From NCBI GenBank assembly GCA_021443285.1, contig JABUUG010000058.1, positions 5,658-12,882 on the forward strand: 7,225 nt of DNA, given 5' to 3'. The stretch's first letter is position 1; every line of letters starts with the position of its first letter. This document shows, in pieces, positions 1 through 5,981 of the stretch. Both the position numbers and the translations under genes were made by a program. The DNA comes from Bacteroidaceae bacterium. GTDB lineage: Bacteria; Bacteroidota; Bacteroidia; Bacteroidales; Bacteroidaceae. Under the pieces are notes generated by a model. The model searched no databases. It saw nothing but the letters and a program-made list of their open reading frames with translations, and had not been told where the DNA came from.

Positions 1-32
1 GAATAATCAAATGATTGAATAATCAAATTATC
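1..32 (+). repeat. Short direct repeat GAATAATCAAAT (two copies, 16-nt spacing)
   Basis: GAATAATCAAAT occurs at 1-12 and again at 17-28. The stretch can be written as four loosely related 8-nt blocks: GAATAATC, AAATGATT, GAATAATC, AAATTATC. It abuts leader repeat copy 1 in the same way that other short tandem repeats abut copies 2 and 3. It starts at the window edge, so it may extend further upstream. Confidence 0.6.
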
Positions 33-55
33 TCCAATAGTAAATTGTAAATCGT
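21..55 (+). repeat. Leader repeat, copy 1 (upstream of susC-like gene)
   Basis: The sequence AATCAAATTATCTCC followed by AATAGTAAATTGTAAATCGT ends 18 nt before the start codon. Its 3' half is made of 7-nt units: GTAAATT (40-46), GTAAATC (47-53) and a degenerate GTGCAAT (54-60). It matches copy 2 at 29 of 32 positions and copy 3 at 29 of 31. It is AT-rich and unstructured, which suits the A-rich leaders used for translation starts in Bacteroidota, but such a role is inference. No -7 element of the TAnnTTTG type is visible in positions 1-73, so the promoter may lie upstream of the window. Confidence 0.8.
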
Positions 56-73
56 GCAATAGAAAATAAGAAA

Positions 74-2908
74 ATGGATAAAAGAAAAATATATATCGGT
101 TGTATGGCTCTTGCCCTGTCGCTGTGCTCTTCGTCTGTATTGGCACAGGGGGAAACAGAGGACAGTCTGATAAATGTGGCTTTCGGAAAAGTCGCAAAGG
201 AAGATTTGGTATATGCTGTTTCGTCCGTCAATATGTCAGAGTTGAGCAAGAAGACTGCCAACAACGGTTCATTGTCAAACGTTAGCAGCTATATTGGCGG
301 CTACAACGGTAACATCTGGGGACAGGGTGCCCTGGTGCTTATCGACGGTGTGCCTCGCGATGCCAGCATGGTAAAAGGATCCGAGGTGGAGAGTGTTACT
401 GTAATGAAGGATGCGGCAGCTGTGGCCCTCTACGGCAGCCGTGCCTCGAAGGGTGTCATACTTATCACCACAAAGCGTGGTAAGGTGTCGCCACTCAGCA
501 TAGACGTGCGTGGTAATGTGGGATGGAGCTTCCCAAAGGTGTTCCCCAAATACCTCGACTCCGACTGCTATATGAACCTCTATAACGAGGCACGTACAAA
601 CGATGGCATGACACCGCTGTATGACGATGCCACCATCTACAACGCCTCGCTCGGCACTAACCCATACCGCTACCCAAGCGTTGACTTCTACAGCAAGGAC
701 TACCTGCGCAGCAGCAAGTTCAATGTAAACGCTACAGCTGAGGTACACGGAGGTACGGAGAAGACACGCTACTATCTGAACCTTGCCGTGGACTACAACA
801 ACAGCCTCATCAAGTATGGAGAGCATGAGAACGGCAAGGACTTCACTTTCAACGTGCGCGGTAATGTCGACATGACACTGGCACAGTGGCTCACAGCATC
901 GACAAACGCTGCCGTTATCGTGAACGACTACAACACCGGTCGTGGCGACTATTGGGGCAATGCCGCCTCTATGCGTACAAACCTTGAAGGCCAGTTCGCT
1001 CCACTGCTCCCTATCAGCATGATGGACCCGAACAACGCCACTATACAGGACTATATCGCAACCAGCAACCACCTTATTGATGGTCAGTACCTCCTCGGCG
1101 GTTCCACATCATATCAGTCGAATGCCCTCTCAGAGGCGCTCGTTGCCGGCTACACCCGCCAGAAGTACCGCAAGTTCCTCTTCGATGTTGCTGTACGCGC
1201 AGACCTCAGCGGCATCACCGAAGGTCTTGCCTTCAAGACTGCCTTCAGCGTGGACTACAACACCCACTTCTCAGAGGCTTATGCACTGCCTTACGCCGTA
1301 TATCAGCCTACATGGGGAACAATCAACGGTAAGGACATGATTGTCGGCCTCAACAAGATTAACGAGGACAAGTCTTCTACAAGTGAGTATGTAGGTCAGG
1401 CGACATACCACCAGACCATGATGTTCAGCGCACAGTTCGACTATGCACGCACATTCGCTGAGAATCACAACGTCTCTGCCAACCTCGTTGGTTGGGGCTA
1501 CCAGCAGCAGTATTCTGCCGACTCGAACCACTCGGGCGAAGGTGCATACCACCGCACAAGCAACGTGAACCTCGGTATCCGTGCTGCTTACAACTACGCT
1601 CACAAGTACTATGTCGATTTCAGCGGCAACGTCGTACACTCTGCAAAACTGGCTGAGGGCAAGCGCAACGCCTTCTCTCCGACAGTCACACTGGGTTGGC
1701 GTCTGAGCAACGAGAAGTTCATGGAGAACGCCACATGGCTCGACGACCTGAGGATTACAGCTTCTTATGCAAACCTCGCACAGGACCTCGACATTTCCGA
1801 CTACTATATGTACAAGGCTGACTACCAGTTCGGACCAAGCTACGGTTGGTATCAGTGGGCTGACGGTTCAGTCGGTGGTTCTACAGCATCTTCAAGAAAG
1901 GGTGCCAACGACGAGCTGACATTCATCCACCGCAAGGAGTTCCGCGTAGGTCTCGACGCAGCGTTGTTCAACCGTATGCTGAAGTTCAACTTCAACTACT
2001 TCAACCAGACAACAAGCGGTCTGCTCACACAGGGCTCAAGCACTATCTATCCTTCGTTCTACAATTCGGGTCTCGGCAACTTCCTGCCTTGGAAGAACTA
2101 TAACGAGGACCGCCGTTCAGGCTTCGACTTCACAGCAAGAATGGACAAGAAGTTCGGCGACTGGGAGGTTGGCGTAGGCTTCTCCGGCATGGTATATGCC
2201 TCTAAGGCTCTCACACGCGATGAGGTCTGGGAAGGCGACTACCTCTACAGAAAAGACCACGCTCTTGACGCCTCTTGGGGTTATGTCTGCGAAGGCTTCT
2301 TCAACAGCCAGGCAGAGATTGACAACTCGCCGAAGCAGACATTCGGTGGTACGGTACGCCCGGGCGACCTGAAGTATTCAGACCTCAACGGCGACGGCGT
2401 TATCGACTCCAAGGACCAGAAAGACCTTGGCAAGATGGGTTGGGAGGCCGCTCCTTTCACCTTCGGTGTCAATGCCACAGTGAAGTGGAAGAACTTCACC
2501 CTCTTCATCGCCGGTAACGGCCAGACAGGCGCTTACGGCTACAAGAACAACTCTTACTACTGGAACCGTGGAACAAGCAAGTTCTCGGAGGTTGTCCTCG
2601 GTCGCTGGACAGAGGCTACGGCTGCAACAGCAACCTACCCGCGCCTGACAGCAGGCGATGGCACCAACAACTTCCAGAACTCAACCTTCTGGATGTACAA
2701 GACAGACAGATTCACTCTGAACAACGTGCAGCTCACCTACGACCTCCCGAAGTCTATCTTCGACCACATCTTCATCAAGGGTCTGAGCGTTTACGCCGGT
2801 GGCAACGACCTGGTGATGTTCGCAAAGGAACGTGAGTACATGGAGATGGCAGTGGGCGCCGAGCCTAACTACCGCAGTTTCTATTTCGGTTTCAAGGTGA
2901 ACATGTAA
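74..2908 (+). CDS. SusC/RagA-family TonB-dependent outer-membrane glycan transporter
   Basis: This 944-residue protein should be the outer-membrane barrel that imports oligosaccharides captured by its SusD partner, driven by TonB. It has an Sec signal peptide (residues 1-24, cleavage after VLA, next residue Gln25). A TonB-box-like segment INVAFGKVAKEDL follows at about 33-45. The plug domain ends with the family hallmarks LIDGVPRD (89-96), LYGSRASKGV (119-128) and ITTKRGK (131-137). The rest, rich in alternating aromatic residues, is the 22-strand-type barrel. An acidic DLNGDGVIDSKD loop at 770-781 matches the calcium-loop-like DxNxDGxID motif common near the end of SusC proteins. The start is the ATG directly after the signal-like leader. 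Most SusC proteins exceed 1000 residues because a carboxypeptidase-regulatory-like domain precedes the TonB box; here the mature protein starts almost at the box. This form occurs in some PULs, so I do not call it truncated. The SusD gene follows after 100 nt. Substrate cannot be read from this sequence alone. Confidence 0.95.
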   Translation: MDKRKIYIGCMALALSLCSSSVLAQGETEDSLINVAFGKVAKEDLVYAVSSVNMSELSKKTANNGSLSNVSSYIGGYNGNIWGQGALVLIDGVPRDASMVKGSEVESVTVMKDAAAVALYGSRASKGVILITTKRGKVSPLSIDVRGNVGWSFPKVFPKYLDSDCYMNLYNEARTNDGMTPLYDDATIYNASLGTNPYRYPSVDFYSKDYLRSSKFNVNATAEVHGGTEKTRYYLNLAVDYNNSLIKYGEHENGKDFTFNVRGNVDMTLAQWLTASTNAAVIVNDYNTGRGDYWGNAASMRTNLEGQFAPLLPISMMDPNNATIQDYIATSNHLIDGQYLLGGSTSYQSNALSEALVAGYTRQKYRKFLFDVAVRADLSGITEGLAFKTAFSVDYNTHFSEAYALPYAVYQPTWGTINGKDMIVGLNKINEDKSSTSEYVGQATYHQTMMFSAQFDYARTFAENHNVSANLVGWGYQQQYSADSNHSGEGAYHRTSNVNLGIRAAYNYAHKYYVDFSGNVVHSAKLAEGKRNAFSPTVTLGWRLSNEKFMENATWLDDLRITASYANLAQDLDISDYYMYKADYQFGPSYGWYQWADGSVGGSTASSRKGANDELTFIHRKEFRVGLDAALFNRMLKFNFNYFNQTTSGLLTQGSSTIYPSFYNSGLGNFLPWKNYNEDRRSGFDFTARMDKKFGDWEVGVGFSGMVYASKALTRDEVWEGDYLYRKDHALDASWGYVCEGFFNSQAEIDNSPKQTFGGTVRPGDLKYSDLNGDGVIDSKDQKDLGKMGWEAAPFTFGVNATVKWKNFTLFIAGNGQTGAYGYKNNSYYWNRGTSKFSEVVLGRWTEATAATATYPRLTAGDGTNNFQNSTFWMYKTDRFTLNNVQLTYDLPKSIFDHIFIKGLSVYAGGNDLVMFAKEREYMEMAVGAEPNYRSFYFGFKVNM

Positions 2909-2952
2909 GTGTTGGTTAATGATTATTTGATGGTTGAGATAGAAATATACCA

Positions 2953-2968
2953 ATAGTCAGATAGTCAG
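2953..2968 (+). repeat. Tandem duplication of ATAGTCAG (two perfect 8-nt units)
   Basis: ATAGTCAG occurs at 2953-2960 and 2961-2968, followed by GTAATCAA and then leader repeat copy 2. Two units alone would be unremarkable. It is listed because each leader repeat in this window is preceded by a different short tandem block. No terminator-like hairpin with a T-run is visible in the 2909-3008 spacer. Confidence 0.5.
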
Positions 2969-2970
2969 GT

Positions 2971-3003
2971 AATCAAATCTTTTCCAATAGTAAATTGTAA
3001 ATA
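2971..3003 (+). repeat. Leader repeat, copy 2 (upstream of susD-like gene)
   Basis: This copy begins AATCAAATCTTTTCC and continues AATAGTAAATTGTAAATA. The core CCAATAGTAAATTGTAAAT is identical to copy 1. The heptamer units are GTAAATT (2990-2996) and GTAAATA (2997-3003). It lies much closer to its gene than the other copies: only 5 nt separate 3003 from the ATG at 3009, apparently because one heptamer and the following A-rich tail are shorter here. Confidence 0.8.
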
Positions 3004-3008
3004 AGATT

Positions 3009-4757
3009 ATGAAAAAAATACTATTCATATTAGCTGCCGGCGTTCTGGCTTTGAGCAGTTGCGACGACCTTTTCACTCCCGCAAAGGAGAACTTCAAGGA
3101 GGTCAGTCAGATGAATGTTGAGCCGGACTTTGCGATGGGCTTCCTTACGAGGTCATACAGTGCTTTGTCCAACAACTACCTGAATACAGAATATGCTACC
3201 GACGATGCGGTAGTGAATGAGAACAGCAATGCTTTCCGCACAATGGCTACCGGCGGATGGACCTCCACACTGTGGACGGGCATCATCGAGTGGACTTCAG
3301 CTTATGCGGGAATACAGTATGTGAACCAGTTCCTCGAGAAGATGGACGAGGTGAAGTGGTCAGAGGATGAGGAGCGTGCTGCCATGCTTGCCGTCAGAAT
3401 GCGCGGCGAGGCTTACGGCATGAGAGCCATCCTCCACTACCAGCTGCTCCGTGCCCATGCGGGCTACGACGCAGAGGGCAACCTCCTCGGTGTGCCTTAT
3501 CTGGAGAAATACCTCGGCGCAAACGATGACTTCAACACACCGCGTCTGCCGTTCAAGGAGTGCGTGGATAAGATTCTCGCCGACCTCGACAAGGCCATTG
3601 ATATCCTCCCTATGGACTATGAGGACGCTGAATCAGTGCCTGCAAAGTACACGCAATATACAAAGAGCGTGGACATCTACAACAGAACCATGGGTAAGAA
3701 CTTCCGCCTGCTCGTCAGCGGCAGAATCGCCCGCGCCTATCGTTCGCGCCTGACCCTCCTTGCTGCCAGCGACGGCTTCGCCAACTCTGTAACATGGGCT
3801 GAAGCAGCAAAGACCGCTGCCGACCTGCTGAAGGAGAACGGCGGTGTTCCGGGAATCGCAAAGGGTGCTGTTGAGTACTATGCAGCTTCTATCGCAGACA
3901 AGCTCTCCGCTGGTTCAAACCCGGCTGAAATCATCTGGCGCGACAATGTGGCAACCAACAACTCCTACGAGTCTGACAACCTGCCTCCGTCGCTCAACGG
4001 TAACGGACGCATGAATCCTTCACAGAACCTTGTGGAAGCATTCCCAATGGCTAACGGCTACCCTATCACTTCCGCCAAGTCAGGCTATGACGCTGCCGAC
4101 CCATACGCCAACCGCGACCCGCGTCTCAACACATATATTATATATAACGGCAGTAAGAACATCGGTGTGAACAATGCCACTATCAGCACTGTGGAGAAGA
4201 CTCCTGACGGCGTTAACACCCAGGCTCAGCGTTCTACACGTACCGGCTACTACATGAAGAAGCGTCTCCGTATGGACGTGAACTGCACGTCAGGTTCTGA
4301 AACAACAAAGGCACACTTCGTTCCACGTGTCCGCTACACAGAGATCTACCTGAACTATGCGGAGGCTGCCAACGAGGCTTACGGCCCGAAGGGTGACGGC
4401 GGCAACGGCTTCACCGCTTACGACATCATCAAGGCTATCCGCGAGCGTGCCGGCATCTGCAAGGGCGCTACCGACGAGTACCTCGACGAGTGTGCACAGA
4501 GCAAGGAGCAGATGCGCCAGCTCATCCGCAACGAGCGCCGTCTGGAGCTCTGCTTCGAGAACTTCCGCTTCTGGGATCTCCGCAGGTGGAAGCAGAACCT
4601 CACAGAGAGCGTGAAGGGTATCAACTGGAAGGCTGACGGAACATACGAAATCTTTGAGGTGGAGAAGCGCGACTACAGCGACTACATGAACTACGCGCCC
4701 ATCCCCAACTCGGAAATCCTGAAGTACAGCAACCTTAAGCAGAACAAGGGATGGTAA
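3009..4757 (+). CDS. SusD/RagB-family glycan-binding outer-membrane lipoprotein
   Basis: This 582-residue lipoprotein should sit on the cell surface as the lid of the upstream SusC barrel and bind glycan before import. The signal peptide ends in a lipobox LSSC, with the lipidated Cys18 followed by Asp-Asp, an acidic start typical of surface-exported Bacteroidota lipoproteins. The N-terminal half contains TPR-like helices, for example the segment around residues 125-150 (RMRGEAYGMRAILHYQLLRA). The C-terminal RagB/SusD signature is clear: RVRYTEIYLNYAEAANEA from Arg440, IRERAGI further on, and NERRLELCFENFRFWDLRRW starting at Asn508, which is the most conserved motif of the family. The end (YAPIPNSEIL...NKGW) is the usual 'PIP..E' terminus. 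Length is normal. It lies 100 nt after SusC and 138 nt before the next lipoprotein gene, all in the same direction, so an operon is likely. The glycan specificity is not visible. Confidence 0.96.
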   Translation: MKKILFILAAGVLALSSCDDLFTPAKENFKEVSQMNVEPDFAMGFLTRSYSALSNNYLNTEYATDDAVVNENSNAFRTMATGGWTSTLWTGIIEWTSAYAGIQYVNQFLEKMDEVKWSEDEERAAMLAVRMRGEAYGMRAILHYQLLRAHAGYDAEGNLLGVPYLEKYLGANDDFNTPRLPFKECVDKILADLDKAIDILPMDYEDAESVPAKYTQYTKSVDIYNRTMGKNFRLLVSGRIARAYRSRLTLLAASDGFANSVTWAEAAKTAADLLKENGGVPGIAKGAVEYYAASIADKLSAGSNPAEIIWRDNVATNNSYESDNLPPSLNGNGRMNPSQNLVEAFPMANGYPITSAKSGYDAADPYANRDPRLNTYIIYNGSKNIGVNNATISTVEKTPDGVNTQAQRSTRTGYYMKKRLRMDVNCTSGSETTKAHFVPRVRYTEIYLNYAEAANEAYGPKGDGGNGFTAYDIIKAIRERAGICKGATDEYLDECAQSKEQMRQLIRNERRLELCFENFRFWDLRRWKQNLTESVKGINWKADGTYEIFEVEKRDYSDYMNYAPIPNSEILKYSNLKQNKGW

Positions 4758-4780
4758 TCCAGTGATGATTGTTGGTTATC

Positions 4781-4852
4781 CCGGAAAGACCGGACTGTCC
4801 GGAAGACCCGGAACATCCTGAACCCCCGGAATAACCCAAACAACCGAAATTA
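4781..4852 (+). repeat. Eight-unit 9-nt tandem repeat, consensus CCGGAANNN
   Basis: Units start at 4781, 4790, 4799, 4808, 4817, 4826, 4835 and 4844 without any phase slip. They read CCGGAAAGA, CCGGACTGT, CCGGAAGAC, CCGGAACAT, CCTGAACCC, CCGGAATAA, CCCAAACAA and CCGAAATTA. All eight begin with CC and have A at position 5; the last three bases are free. Five units carry the full CCGGA. The array fills the first half of the SusD-DUF1735 spacer and runs into leader repeat copy 3. CCGGACTGTCCGG at 4790-4802 could form a short hairpin. Function unknown; it could be a minisatellite-like spacer. Confidence 0.8.
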
Positions 4853-4882
4853 TCTCCAACAGTAAATCGTAAATCGTAAAAC
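4847..4882 (+). repeat. Leader repeat, copy 3 (upstream of DUF1735-type gene)
   Basis: This copy begins AAATTATCTCCAACAG and has the fullest heptamer run: GTAAATC (4862-4868), GTAAATC (4869-4875) and GTAAAAC (4876-4882). The block 4847-4877 matches 25-55 at 29 of 31 positions, the two differences both being T to C. As in copy 1, exactly 18 nt separate the matched block from the start codon, and that tail is also similar (about 12 of 18 positions). It follows directly on, and slightly overlaps, the 9-nt tandem array. Confidence 0.8.
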
Positions 4883-4895
4883 AGTAAATAATAAT

Positions 4896-5969
4896 ATGGA
4901 AATAAGAAATATCATCCGCAAGGCAATGGTTATGGCTCTGCCCCTGACTGGTGGAAGCCTGATGCTCGGGGCAGGTATGATGTCTTCCTGCTCTAACGGA
5001 GACAACACCTTCCCGGACTTCGACTACCAGACCGTCTATTTCGCCAACCAGTATGCCGACCGCACGGTAGAGCTCGGAGAGGATGAGTTCGTTGACCTCA
5101 CCACCGACAACCAGCACATCGTGAACATCAACGCCACATGGGGTGGAGGCTACGACAACCGCAAGGACGTAATCATCAAGTGCGAGCTCGACAAGTCGCT
5201 CGTCAATAACCTCTACTTCAAGAACACCGTCAACCCTGTGCAGGTGATGCCCGACAACTACTACACCATACAGTCGGACATGAACATCAGCATCCCTTCG
5301 GGAAAGATAATGGGCGGTCTTAAGGTGCAGCTCACAGACGCGTTCTTCAACGACCCCAACAGCGTGAACCTCTGCTATGTCATACCTGTACGCATGACAC
5401 AGGTGGTAGGCGCTGACTCCATCCTCAGCGGAAAGGCGGCTGTTGACAACCCGATTCTAACAGACGACTCACACTGGTCCACACAGCCCAAGAACTTCGT
5501 GCTCTATGCAGTGAAGTTCGTCAACCCATGGCACGGACAGTATCTGCGCCGCGGTGTGGATAACGCCACTATCGACGGCAAGACCTCTACTATCGTCCGC
5601 CACCAGCAGTATGTGGAGAACGACGAGGTTGTGGATGTAACCACTACAGGCTTCAAGAAGAATGTCCTCCCTGTTACTGTAAAGGACAAGGACGGCAACA
5701 ACGTTACCGTAAACCTCACGCTCAACTTTGCTGACGACAACAGCTTCACCATCACCTGTGCAGATGCTGACGCCACTGCCAGCGGTAGCGGTAAGTTCGT
5801 CTCAAAGGGCGAGCAGAAGAGCCTCGGTGGCAAAGACCGCGACGCCCTCTACCTCGACTATAAGATGGAGTGTGCGTCAAAGGGCTTGAGCTTTGCGACA
5901 AAAGACACTCTCGTTCTGCGTACACGCAACGTATATGGTGGTTCAACATTCGGTGTGGAAAGACATTAA
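4896..5969 (+). CDS. DUF1735-type surface lipoprotein, XusE-like, probable glycan-binding protein
   Basis: This 357-residue protein has a lipoprotein signal ending MSSC (Cys32), so it should be anchored in the outer membrane, probably facing outward. Residues about 38-165 look like a DUF1735 (BT_3987-like N-terminal) beta-sandwich: an opening 'QTVYFANQYADRTVELGED', a middle 'MPDNYYTIQ', and 'SGKIMGGLKVQLTD' before a 'YVIPVRM' strand. The C-terminal part from about 200 has its own conserved-looking landmarks: NPWHGQYLRRG (210-220), IVRHQQYVENDEVV from 233, and GKDRDALYLDY (312-322). I associate this pattern with the DUF5627-type domain found beside DUF1735, from memory and unverified. No catalytic motif is seen. 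Its position between SusD and a GH10-like gene matches xusE of Bacteroidales xylan loci, whose product is a surface glycan-binding protein. The next gene starts 12 nt after its stop, suggesting translation of the two is linked. A glycan-binding role is inferred from domain and position. Confidence 0.9.
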   Translation: MEIRNIIRKAMVMALPLTGGSLMLGAGMMSSCSNGDNTFPDFDYQTVYFANQYADRTVELGEDEFVDLTTDNQHIVNINATWGGGYDNRKDVIIKCELDKSLVNNLYFKNTVNPVQVMPDNYYTIQSDMNISIPSGKIMGGLKVQLTDAFFNDPNSVNLCYVIPVRMTQVVGADSILSGKAAVDNPILTDDSHWSTQPKNFVLYAVKFVNPWHGQYLRRGVDNATIDGKTSTIVRHQQYVENDEVVDVTTTGFKKNVLPVTVKDKDGNNVTVNLTLNFADDNSFTITCADADATASGSGKFVSKGEQKSLGGKDRDALYLDYKMECASKGLSFATKDTLVLRTRNVYGGSTFGVERH

Positions 5970-5981
5970 TTTTTTATTGCT

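Noticed and set aside
1..73. Bacteroidota promoter (TTTG / TAnnTTTG) upstream of the susC-like gene
   Set aside because: No TAnnTTTG or TTTG element is present on the + strand in these 73 nt, so any promoter must be upstream of the window.
275..1072. Long open frame on the minus strand (265 codons) inside the susC-like gene, with others at 1271-1639 and 5504-5833
   Set aside because: These lie opposite clear coding sequence, and their Val/His/Cys-rich composition is what the complement of biased GAC/AAC/TAC codons produces. No signal peptide or family motif is visible.
74..2908. Susc-like gene as N-terminally truncated
   Set aside because: A complete signal peptide directly precedes the TonB-box-like segment and the upstream DNA is spacer-like, so the short form looks native.
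4131..4147. AT-rich palindrome-like ATATATTATATATA stretch within the susD-like gene
   Set aside because: It encodes an in-frame Thr-Tyr-Ile-Ile-Tyr-Asn segment consistent with the family; a chance run of AT-rich codons explains it.
4790..4802. CCGGACTGTCCGG hairpin as a transcription terminator
   Set aside because: The stem is only 5 bp and no T-run follows; it arises from two adjacent repeat units. Downstream genes are co-oriented and appear to belong to the same locus.
4781..4852. CRISPR-like array
   Set aside because: Units are 9 nt with 3-nt variable parts; there are no 24-40 nt repeats with unique spacers and no cas genes.
4776..5117. Minus-strand frame with a collagen-like Pro-Gly rich end across the SusD-DUF1735 spacer
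   Set aside because: The Pro-Gly pattern is simply the 9-nt CCGGAANNN array read in reverse; the remainder is antisense to the DUF1735-type gene.
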